Assembly (NCBI GenBank): GCA_030418545.1
Contig: QAIB01000001.1
Coordinates: forward strand, 682,001 to 746,000
From: Xenophilus aerolatus
GTDB taxonomy: Bacteria; Pseudomonadota; Gammaproteobacteria; Burkholderiales; Burkholderiaceae_C
Length of the DNA stretch: 64,000 nucleotides
Direction of reading: 5' to 3'
Part shown: piece by piece, positions 57,109 to 64,000 of the stretch
How the letters are laid out: every line of letters begins with the position of its first letter
Position numbering within the stretch: the stretch's first letter is position 1
The notes under the pieces: model-generated
What the model was told of the DNA's origin: nothing
Database searches by the model: none
What the model saw: only the letters and a program-made list of their open reading frames with translations
Program-made: the position numbers and the translations under genes

Positions 57109-59913
57109 TCAGTGCCGGCGGCGGCGGGCGAGGGCGAGCGCCGCGAGGCCGGCCAGCACCAGCACCAGGTCGCCCGTGCCCAGCGATCCACCGCTTCGCG
57201 TGAACGGGAAGGCGATCGGCATCGCCGGCTCGGTCGGGGGCGGCGTCGTCGGGTTGGTCGGGGTCGTGGGGGTCGTCGGGTTCGTCGGGTTCGTCGGGTC
57301 CGTCGGCGTGTTCGGCTCGTTCTCGGCCGCATACGGCTCGACGTCATAGGCATACAGCTTCACGCTGGTGCCCTCCTTGGGGCTTTCGGCCTGGCGGGCG
57401 ACAAAGCCGCCGACGGACCCCTGGCGCTGGCTGATGGCGTTCCCGGCATCCCGGTTGGGCGTCTCGCCGTCGGCCACTTCCTTCAGGACATGGTGCTGCT
57501 TGACGCCGTCCTTCTCGCTGTACAGGAACATCTTCATCTCGCCGGTCTTCGGGTCGATGGGCGTGTTGAACCACACCGCCTGGTCCAGCGCGCGCTCGGC
57601 GATCTGCGAACCTTCCTGGCCATTGGTCTGTCGCGTGATCAGTGAGTTCTGGCCCCCCACGACCGTGCCGGTGGCGCCGTTGCCCCTGAACACCACGTGC
57701 GGGTAGACGTTGGTGCCGTGGATGTAGCTGATCATGGTGTGCCCTTCCTGGCCCGCGTACGGTCCCGGCGTCGGGCTCTTCGCGTCCTCGAACATGAACT
57801 TGAGGTTGTCCTGGGCCAGGGCGGGCTCGCTCTCGGGCGCATTGGCGTTGCGCGACGGCCAGAGGATGCCGCCACGCAGCGTGACGGGCGTGCGCGACAG
57901 CGATTCCGGCGAGCTCGTCGTCGCCGGCTTGCTTCTGTTGGTCAGGGCCACAGCCTGCGCCTGTCCCTCGAAGCCCAGGCCGTCGGACACCACCATGTAG
58001 GTCCGCCCGGGTTCGATCCGGGTGACGGGTCGCCACGCCTTCTCGGTCGCCGCCTGCTTCTGCAGCCGCAGGCCGAACGGGCTGTCCATCGGGTCGCGGC
58101 CCGACAGGACGAGCGTGCTGCGCCCATGCTTGGGCACGGCCTTCATCTCGGTGACGCCGGTCGCCCTGGCCATGCCGTCGCTGGCGTAGGTGGTCTGGTA
58201 CTGCTTGAACTGCGTCACGCCATCGCTGAAGCGCACGTCGGCATAGGACAGGGGCGTTTCCAGCGCGTTCGCGGCGTCCATCCAGCCGACGGTCATCTTG
58301 CCGAAGGACAGTACGAAGGTGGCCGTGTTCTCCGCATAGCTTGTCTTCGGTGCGGGGCCTCGGGCCGTCACCGTCACATGGCAGGGCTTGCCGGGAATCA
58401 CGGCACAGTCGGGCGGGTTGAACTTCATGCTCTCGACGGCAAAGCCCGGGGGCAGCGACACGTTGTCGGCGGTGAAGACGACGTTCTTGGTCGCGGCCGG
58501 CACGTGGATGTCGAGCATCGCCTGGGCGTTCTTGCCGCCCCAGGTCCTGGCCTTGAAGCTCTCACCGCCATAGCTGAAGGTCGCGGTGACCCCGTTGGGC
58601 GGCAGGCCCGCATCGATCAGGTACTGCTCCGGGTCGGTCGTCGCCCAGTACGCCTCCTTCGGCTTGCCGACTGCGGACCACGGATACCCGTTGGTGTGAT
58701 AGCCCGGGTCCGTCATTCCCCACCAGGTGACGCGGTGCACGCCGCCCTTGTACTCGGGGTGGCGGCCGGCCGGGCCGGCCGCGTATTCCTTGAGCAGGCT
58801 GAACAGCTTCGCGTACTGGATGCCCTGCTCCATGAAGAGCGCGTCCATCTCGGGGCCGTTCTGGATCCGCTGGCCCTTGTCGAGGCCCAGGGTCGGCGCC
58901 AGGTCGAGCTCCGTCAGGTCGACGTTCACGCCGGTCTCGAGGTAGGTACGGATGGTCCGTTCGAAGGCGTCCAGGTTGAGCCGCATGTCCCAGTGGCCCT
59001 GCGTGCCGATGACGTCGACCAGTGGCCGCGGCTTGCCCTTGTCATCCAGGAGAATCCGGCCCTTGCCCGCGGCCGACTCGGCGGCGTAGCGTTCGTTGAA
59101 TTCCTTGACCATCGACGCGATCGCGGTGGCCTTCGAGGCGCGCTCGTTGTCGTTGAAGTCGTTGTAGTTCAGGATCGCCGTCGTGTTCTGGCGCGCGTAG
59201 AAGAACGCGTCGTACATGTAGTCCCAGCTCTTACCGCCCTTCGCGTAGGCCTGGGCCCAGCGGGAGGGCCGCTCTTCCGGGCTGTAGCCGGTCCGCAGGG
59301 CATTGCGCCAGTCGGCGGGGTTGTCGGGGTTGTCCTTGAAGGCCTCGTTGACGACGTCCCACGCGTAGACCTTGAAGGGTTCCTTGTCGAAGTGCCCGGC
59401 CACGGTCCGGACGTAGTACTCCAGGTTCGTCTTCGCGGTGGTGTAGTCCCAGGGGGTCTCCCATCCGCCGTTGGCCGTCAGCACATTGGCGGCGGGCCAC
59501 TGCCCCGACTGGTTGTGCCACACCAGCACGTGGCCGGTGACCTTGACGCCACGCGCGTTGGCCGCGCTGATGTCGGCATTGATGCCCGAGCTGAGGTTGG
59601 TGAGGAAGCTCGGGTTCGGGTTGCTGCTGCCGCCGTTCCAGAAGTCGGGCTTGAGCGCGTTGCTGGGCGTGACCGCATTGAAGTGCTTCACGGTCATGGC
59701 GGCGGTCGAGTTCTCGCCCGGCACCACGTCGGGCCCGAAGTTGCTCGCGGCCAGGTTGGTGCTGCCGATGAAGAAGTGGTTCTTGTAGACGTCCTTCAGT
59801 GCCGGCCACTGGGCCGGGTCCGTCGGCCGCTCGGCGGCCAGGGCTGCGCCCGCCATGACCAGTCCGGCGGGCAGCGCGACCAGGATGCGCCTGAGCTGGG
59901 GCCCGCTAGGCAT
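57109..59913 (-). CDS. GH10 endo-1,4-beta-xylanase-like protein with GlyGly-CTERM anchor
   Basis: 934 residues. Signal peptide (MPSGPQLRRI to ALA). The GH10 barrel has TGHVLVWHNQ, acid/base Glu190 in AWDVVNEAF and nucleophile Glu335 in VDLTELDLAP, and VTWWGMTDPGYH near its end; then a cellulose/xylan-binding-like beta domain (FSYGGESFKARTWGGKNAQA), further beta-rich regions and a Thr/Pro linker of about 30 residues. The last 29 residues (SGGSLGTGDLVLVLAGL plus AARRRR-type end) are the GlyGly-CTERM signal: Gly-Gly, hydrophobic helix, basic tail. Exported, probably through type II secretion, and kept at the surface after rhombosortase processing. Confidence 0.85.
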   Translation of the reverse strand: MPSGPQLRRILVALPAGLVMAGAALAAERPTDPAQWPALKDVYKNHFFIGSTNLAASNFGPDVVPGENSTAAMTVKHFNAVTPSNALKPDFWNGGSSNPNPSFLTNLSSGINADISAANARGVKVTGHVLVWHNQSGQWPAANVLTANGGWETPWDYTTAKTNLEYYVRTVAGHFDKEPFKVYAWDVVNEAFKDNPDNPADWRNALRTGYSPEERPSRWAQAYAKGGKSWDYMYDAFFYARQNTTAILNYNDFNDNERASKATAIASMVKEFNERYAAESAAGKGRILLDDKGKPRPLVDVIGTQGHWDMRLNLDAFERTIRTYLETGVNVDLTELDLAPTLGLDKGQRIQNGPEMDALFMEQGIQYAKLFSLLKEYAAGPAGRHPEYKGGVHRVTWWGMTDPGYHTNGYPWSAVGKPKEAYWATTDPEQYLIDAGLPPNGVTATFSYGGESFKARTWGGKNAQAMLDIHVPAATKNVVFTADNVSLPPGFAVESMKFNPPDCAVIPGKPCHVTVTARGPAPKTSYAENTATFVLSFGKMTVGWMDAANALETPLSYADVRFSDGVTQFKQYQTTYASDGMARATGVTEMKAVPKHGRSTLVLSGRDPMDSPFGLRLQKQAATEKAWRPVTRIEPGRTYMVVSDGLGFEGQAQAVALTNRSKPATTSSPESLSRTPVTLRGGILWPSRNANAPESEPALAQDNLKFMFEDAKSPTPGPYAGQEGHTMISYIHGTNVYPHVVFRGNGATGTVVGGQNSLITRQTNGQEGSQIAERALDQAVWFNTPIDPKTGEMKMFLYSEKDGVKQHHVLKEVADGETPNRDAGNAISQRQGSVGGFVARQAESPKEGTSVKLYAYDVEPYAAENEPNTPTDPTNPTNPTTPTTPTNPTTPPPTEPAMPIAFPFTRSGGSLGTGDLVLVLAGLAALALARRRRH

Positions 59914-60109
59914 GGTTTGTGGACGCCGAGGCGTGGAAGCTGGTCGTGGCGGCGCGCTGCGGCAGACGTCTTGGCGCGCTGCCGTTGATCGACAGTCGAT
60001 GGTCAGTTGCATGCTTGTCTCCTTGGGTTGGACGGAATCACTCCCGGGTCGGCATGCGCCCAGGACTTCGAGGGTGCAGGTGCAGGTCTGTCGGCGTGCG
60101 CGCTCGCCG

Positions 60110-61360
60110 TCACAGGCGCGCGCGCTCGAGCAGCCCGCGCTCGGCCAGGTTGCGGATGAACTCGCGCAGGCCGAAGCGCCAGGGCGGCGCGGTCTCGCAA
60201 TGGGTGACCCGGTTCCTCAGCGTTCCGAGCCAGTGGCTGTGGATGGTGACCACGTCGCCCAGCTTGTGGGTGAAGCCGCCGCCGGGCTCGTCCCGGTCGT
60301 CGGTGGGGGCGAACAGGGTGCCGAGAAACAGCATGAATCCGTCGGGATACTGGTGGCAGGCCAGCGTCTGTGCCACCAGGTCGAGCGGGTCGCGGCTGAT
60401 GCTGGCCATGGTGTTGATGCCCTGCAGCGTGTAGCCGTCCTGGCCGGCCACGTGCAGATGCACGGTCTCGCGGCGCACCTGGTCCAGGCCGAAGGTGCCG
60501 TCGAAGAGGCGGATGAAGGGGCCGATGGCGCAGGACGCGTTGTTGTCCTTGGCCTTGCCCAGCAGCAGCGCGCTGCGGCCTTCGATGTCGCGCAGGTTGA
60601 CGTCGTTGCCCAGCGCCGCGCCCACGACATCGCCGCGGCTGTTGACGGCCAGCACCACTTCGGGCTCCGGGTTGTTCCACGCCGAGTCGGCGCGGATGCC
60701 GATGTCCTGGCCGTGCCCCACAGACGCCAGCACCGGCGCCTTGGTGAAGACCTCGGCGTCGGGGCCGATGCCGACCTCCAGGTACTGCGACCACAGCTTC
60801 TTGTCCTGCAGGAGCTTCTTCAGCGCCTGCGCTTCGGCCGAGCCGGGCCGGATCCCGGACAGGTCGGCACCGATCAAGGCCGTGACCTGGCTGCGCAGCC
60901 CCTGTGCGCGGCTGGGGTCGCCACCGGCCTGTTCCTCGATCACGCGTTCGATCATGCTGGCGGCGAAGGTCACGCCGGCGGCCTTGACGACCTGCAGGTC
61001 GCAGGGCGCCAGCAGCCAGGGCAGGGCGGGGTCGCGCTCGTCCGCCTGGCTGCTGTTGTCCAGCAACGCATCGACGCTGCAGAGGAACTCGCCGGCGACC
61101 GAATGCACGGCGTGCGCGGCCTGCCCGGTCTGCCCGGTCTCCAGCAGCGTGCTCATGGTGGGGAAGCGCCTGCTCAGGTCGAAAACGCCATCGGGGCGCA
61201 GCACCACCACGGCCGGGCCGGCAGGCGCGCCCGGGCGCCAGACGCGACCCACGAGCGTGCCGGCGAGACCGTCCTGCGGAAGCGTGGGATGCAGGCCATC
61301 GGCGCGCGCTGCGATGGCCATGGTCGCGGTCGTTCCCACGTCCTGTGATGTGCTTTTCAT
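60110..61360 (-). CDS. xylX: XylX-like 2-keto-3-deoxy-D-xylonate dehydratase (FAH family)
   Basis: 416 residues, FAH fold. DLQVVKAAGVTFAASMIERV, SQYLEVGIGPDAEVFTKAPV, NNPEPEVVLAVNSRG and GNDVNLRDIEGRSALLLGKA, AKDNNASCAIGPFIRLFDGT and HQYPDGFMLFLGTLFAPTDD follow Caulobacter XylX as I remember it. XylX belongs to the non-phosphorylating (Weimberg) xylose route to 2-ketoglutarate. Adjacency to a xylanase supports this; an arabinose or glucarate homologue is possible. The 196-base gap before the xylanase shows no gene. Confidence 0.75.
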   Translation of the reverse strand: MKSTSQDVGTTATMAIAARADGLHPTLPQDGLAGTLVGRVWRPGAPAGPAVVVLRPDGVFDLSRRFPTMSTLLETGQTGQAAHAVHSVAGEFLCSVDALLDNSSQADERDPALPWLLAPCDLQVVKAAGVTFAASMIERVIEEQAGGDPSRAQGLRSQVTALIGADLSGIRPGSAEAQALKKLLQDKKLWSQYLEVGIGPDAEVFTKAPVLASVGHGQDIGIRADSAWNNPEPEVVLAVNSRGDVVGAALGNDVNLRDIEGRSALLLGKAKDNNASCAIGPFIRLFDGTFGLDQVRRETVHLHVAGQDGYTLQGINTMASISRDPLDLVAQTLACHQYPDGFMLFLGTLFAPTDDRDEPGGGFTHKLGDVVTIHSHWLGTLRNRVTHCETAPPWRFGLREFIRNLAERGLLERARL

Positions 61361-61434
61361 GATGTCTCCGGAATGGGCGAACGCCGGGGCGAACTTGCCG
61401 CGACGCGCTGGCCCTCTGCGGAGCCCTACCCGAT

Positions 61435-61470
61435 GGACCCGCAGGCTAGGGGACGACCCCCTGCGGGTCC
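61435..61470. promoter_or_regulatory. Perfect 11-bp inverted repeat between xylX and lysR
   Basis: GGACCCGCAGG (61435-61445) and CCTGCGGGTCC (61460-61470), 14-base spacer, in the 139-base divergent gap. Size and place fit a LysR-type operator. Confidence 0.55.
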
Positions 61471-61499
61471 ACTGACTTTTTCGCTAGCATCCATTCCAA

Positions 61500-62471
61500 A
61501 TGGTGATGAGTCCGGACGGCACCCCAGGCAAACCGCTGGCGCTTGCGCAGGTGTCGCGCCTGCGTTTCCGGCATTTGCAGTTCCTCGACATCCTGGGAAA
61601 GACGCGCAATCTGCGGCTCGCGGCCGAGCAGATGTACATCACCCAGCCGGCCGCCACCAAGGTGTTGATGGACATCGAGGAGATGCTCGAGGCGCGCCTC
61701 TTCGACCGCCTGCCGCGCGGCATGCAGCCGAACGAGCTGGGCCTCTTCACCCTGCGCTATGCGCACGCGGCCCTGGATGGCCACCGCAGGTTCGTGGACG
61801 AGTTCAGCACCCTGAAGCAGGGCGGGCACGGCCACCTGACCATCGGCGCGATCACCGGCGCGGCCGCACACCTGCTCATTGCCGCGGTCGCCGAGCTGCA
61901 GCGGCTGCGGCCCCTGCTGGTGGTGAAGGTGCTGGAGCAGAGCAGCGACCAGCTGATCGTGTGGCTGGCCGAGCGCAAGATCGACGTGATGATCGGCCGC
62001 TTCACCGAGGACTCGCAGCGCGACCAGTTCCACTACGAGAACCTCAGCGGTGAAAGCCTGGCGATTACCGCGGGCGTGCACCACCCGCTGCGTGGGTCCC
62101 GGGCGCCCGGGCTGCGCGAACTGTCGAACTGGCCGTGGATCGTCTACCCGGCCTCGACCGCGCTGCGCAAGGTGTCCGATGACATCTTCAACAGCACGGG
62201 CCTGTCGCTCGCCTCGGGCATCGTCGAGACGCCGTCCTTCCTGTTCGCGCTGGAGCTGATGCAGAGCACGACCATGCTGTCCTTGCAGCCCGCCGCGCTG
62301 GTGGACAAGTACGTACGGCGCGGGCTGCTCACGCGCATCCCGGCCGAGCTCCCGCACCGCATGCCCGACTTCGGCCTGATCACCCTGCAGGGTGAGCCGC
62401 CCGGCACGGCGGTGCTGGCTTTCATGGACGTGGTCCGCAGCCTGGCGAGCCCGCAGGCCGGGTCCGCATAG
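61500..62471 (+). CDS. LysR-family regulator of the xylX side
   Basis: 323 residues. HTH: RFRHLQFLDILGKTRNLRLA, MYITQPAATKVLMDIEEMLE; effector domain from about residue 105. The N-terminus is about 20 residues longer than usual. The subtype resembles GbpR-type sugar-uptake regulators. Divergent from xylX, with a perfect dyad in between, so probably controls xylX and the xylanase. Confidence 0.9.
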   Translation: MVMSPDGTPGKPLALAQVSRLRFRHLQFLDILGKTRNLRLAAEQMYITQPAATKVLMDIEEMLEARLFDRLPRGMQPNELGLFTLRYAHAALDGHRRFVDEFSTLKQGGHGHLTIGAITGAAAHLLIAAVAELQRLRPLLVVKVLEQSSDQLIVWLAERKIDVMIGRFTEDSQRDQFHYENLSGESLAITAGVHHPLRGSRAPGLRELSNWPWIVYPASTALRKVSDDIFNSTGLSLASGIVETPSFLFALELMQSTTMLSLQPAALVDKYVRRGLLTRIPAELPHRMPDFGLITLQGEPPGTAVLAFMDVVRSLASPQAGSA

Positions 62472-62549
62472 AACGAGCTCGGGACGCCGGTACGAGCGCC
62501 GCATCGCGAAGTGGCGCGACGCCTGCTGCGAGGCGGTCCCGCCATTATG

Positions 62550-62578
62550 TTGACATCTAAACTAATGCAAAGTAATGT
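62550..62578 (+). promoter_or_regulatory. Sigma-70 promoter, near consensus
   Basis: TTGACA (62550-62555), 17-base spacer, TAATGT (62573-62578), in an AT-richer 157-base gap. Drives the opine dehydrogenase-family gene from about 62585. Confidence 0.75.
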
Positions 62579-62628
62579 TTATGGCAGGTCCGGGCGCGTC
62601 CGTCCGGCCGACCTTGCCAGGAGCAGAC

Positions 62629-63702
62629 ATGCGTATTGCGGTGTTGGGTGGTGGTCACGGTTGCTATGCGGCCGCAGCGGACCTGTCGGAGGCCGGACAT
62701 GAGGTCAGGCTCTGGCGCCGCGATGCACAGGCGCTGCAGCCGGTCGTCGACGCCGGCGCCATCACGCTGAAGGACGCCGCGGGGACGCGGGAAGTCCCGA
62801 TCGCGCTGGCCACGCCCGACATCCGGCTTGCGATGCTGGACGCCGAACTGATCGTCGCACCCGTGCCCGCCACGGCGCAGCTGGACATTGCGCGGGCCAT
62901 GGGGCCGCACCTGGTGGACGGGCAGGTGGTGTTCCTGCCGCCGGGCACTTTCGGCAGCTACGTGATGGCGCAGGCGGTGCGCGAGGCGGGTCAGCACGCC
63001 GACGTGGCGTGGGCGGAAACGGGCACCTTGCCCTATCTGGCGCGCAAGCACGGGCCGCGCGAAGTGAACCTGACGGTGCGTGCCATCCGGCTGCCGACCG
63101 GCGTCTACCCGCAGCGCGCCTCGGCGCACGCGCTCGCCGTGATCCGCCAGGCGTATCCGGCCGTGCACGATTGCGGCGACGCGCTCTCCGGCGCGCTGAT
63201 GAATGCCGGGCCGGTGATCCACCCGCCGCTCATGGTGATGAACGCCGCGCCCCTGCAGCACTTCGAACGCTGGGACATCCATAACGAGGGCACGCAGCGC
63301 GCCGTGCGCGATGTCACCGACCGGCTCGACCGGGAGCGGATCGCGGTGCGCGAGGCCTTCGGCTATGGCGGCCCGCACTACCCGCTGGCCGACCACTACG
63401 ACAACGACCGGTGGATGTACGGCGACGCGCACAAGCAACTGGTGAAATCGGGCGACTGGCGCGAGCACATCGACCTGTACGGCCACCGCTACATCACCGA
63501 GGACACCGAGCTCGGCCTGGCCCTGCTCGCCTCGGCCGCGCGGCAGGTCGGGGTCGATGCACCCGTCGCGCACGGGCTGCTGGCAATCGTCGGCGGCGTT
63601 CTGGGGCGCGACCTGCGCACGGGGCCCCGGAGCTTCGAGGCCTTGGGGCTCGCCGGCCTCGGGCGCGACGCGCTGGCGCAGAGGCTGCACGATGGCCGCT
63701 GA
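62629..63702 (+). CDS. NAD/NADP opine (octopine/nopaline) dehydrogenase family protein
   Basis: 357 residues. MRIAVLGGGHGCYAAAADLS is the dinucleotide-binding N-terminus; EAFGYGGPHYPLADHYDN lies in the C-terminal catalytic domain, with YITEDTELGLALLASAARQ typical of the opine dehydrogenase family. The natural substrate is unclear. ATG 62629 follows a CAGGAGCAG site and a near-consensus promoter. Overlaps the next gene by 11 bases. Confidence 0.85.
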   Translation: MRIAVLGGGHGCYAAAADLSEAGHEVRLWRRDAQALQPVVDAGAITLKDAAGTREVPIALATPDIRLAMLDAELIVAPVPATAQLDIARAMGPHLVDGQVVFLPPGTFGSYVMAQAVREAGQHADVAWAETGTLPYLARKHGPREVNLTVRAIRLPTGVYPQRASAHALAVIRQAYPAVHDCGDALSGALMNAGPVIHPPLMVMNAAPLQHFERWDIHNEGTQRAVRDVTDRLDRERIAVREAFGYGGPHYPLADHYDNDRWMYGDAHKQLVKSGDWREHIDLYGHRYITEDTELGLALLASAARQVGVDAPVAHGLLAIVGGVLGRDLRTGPRSFEALGLAGLGRDALAQRLHDGR

Positions 63703-64000
63703 GCAGCGCGCCCGCGCGGCGGATGCTCCGCCGCGCTTTGCCGCCGCCGGCGCCGGCCGCATGGGGCGCGGCATTGCGATCGCCTTCGCCTATGCCGGCC
63801 ACCGCATCTCCCTGATCGACCTGCGACAGCGTTCGCACGCGGCGAGGGACGCGCTCGCGGCCGAGGTGCGCAACGAGGTCGAGGGCGCATTGCGCGGTCT
63901 CGTGCAGCAGGGCGTGGTGCGCGAGGACCAGGTGGCGACGATCGCCGCACGCGTGGAGCTGGTCGATGCAGAAGGTGCCCCGTCCGCGCTCGCGGCGGCC
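63692..64000 (+). CDS. 3-hydroxyacyl-CoA dehydrogenase-like protein, 3' end outside window
   Basis: 103 codons visible. MAAEQRARAADAPPRFAAAG, then AGRMGRGIAIAFAYAGHRIS with the Rossmann GxGxMGRGIA motif and ISLIDLRQRS, matching the NAD-binding domain of 3-hydroxyacyl-CoA dehydrogenases. The frame remains open to base 64000. With the overlapping opine dehydrogenase-family gene this is probably the start of a catabolic operon. Confidence 0.85.
   Translation, partial: MAAEQRARAADAPPRFAAAGAGRMGRGIAIAFAYAGHRISLIDLRQRSHAARDALAAEVRNEVEGALRGLVQQGVVREDQVATIAARVELVDAEGAPSALAAA

Noticed and set aside
57240-57310. Short tandem repeats that look CRISPR-like
   Set aside because: They are the codons of the Thr/Pro linker in the xylanase-like protein; no spacer-repeat structure and no cas genes.

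Overview
The window is a GC-rich betaproteobacterial chromosome segment, most likely from the Comamonadaceae and plausibly Variovorax or a close relative. The reasons are the order thrS-infC-rpmI-rplT-pheS-pheT-ihfA-merR-tRNA-Pro, split polyhydroxybutyrate genes (phaC-phaA, with phaB apart), a methylmalonyl-CoA/propionyl-CoA cluster, and a dispersed short palindromic repeat of the form GCTAY-N7-RTAGC that I associate from memory with Comamonadaceae. Placement below family level is inference.

Layout. 0-7.8 kb is the translation operon: thrS (5' end outside the window), infC with a probable AUC start, two ribosomal protein genes, both PheRS subunits, IHF-alpha and a MerR-type regulator, followed by tRNA-Pro(GGG). 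8-16 kb holds small secreted or membrane proteins, an NlpD-like lipoprotein, an ABC exporter, CreA, a Nudix hydrolase, a divergent fumarylacetoacetase-family hydrolase / maleylacetoacetate isomerase-like pair, and pgeF. 16-23 kb carries phaC-phaA, a nucleoside deoxyribosyltransferase-like gene, an Asp/Glu racemase-family gene, an NAD(P)-binding protein and a LysR regulator. 23-28.4 kb is a leftward Ugp-like ABC importer operon whose last gene is an endonuclease/exonuclease/phosphatase-fold enzyme, translationally coupled to a permease. phaB, dctA and a Kef/YbaL-type antiporter follow, then small hypothetical genes.

34.2-45.2 kb is an 11.0-kb integrated element inserted in the 5' end of dusA. 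It is bounded by a 25-bp direct repeat (24 of 25 bases identical). The original dusA start codon and first 19 codons remain on the left, and the element gives the surviving dusA a new N-terminus. Its genes look intact and densely packed: tyrosine integrase, AlpA-like HTH protein, RepA-like AAA ATPase, HK97-type capsid and prohead protease, tail tape-measure protein, and two rightward accessory genes. No terminase or portal gene is present. It also carries three copies of a conserved leader/antisense-RNA-like sequence of the P1 C4 / P4 CI kind, and a symmetric palindromic repeat cluster at the 3' end of the ATPase gene. It could be a compact phage satellite or a deleted prophage.

46-57 kb is a propionate module: GntR regulator, methylmalonyl-CoA mutase, MeaB, PccB, a GST-family gene, PccA (with a duplicated start fragment just upstream), BioB and a methylmalonyl-CoA epimerase-like gene. 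Together these convert propionyl-CoA to succinyl-CoA, and BioB supplies the biotin the carboxylase needs. The last gene of this run is a rhombosortase. Immediately convergent to it is a GH10 xylanase-like protein ending in a Thr/Pro linker and a GlyGly-CTERM tail, the signal rhombosortases process. An XylX-like dehydratase and a divergent LysR regulator complete a probable xylan/xylose locus. The window ends in an opine dehydrogenase-family gene overlapping a 3-hydroxyacyl-CoA dehydrogenase-like gene that runs off the edge.
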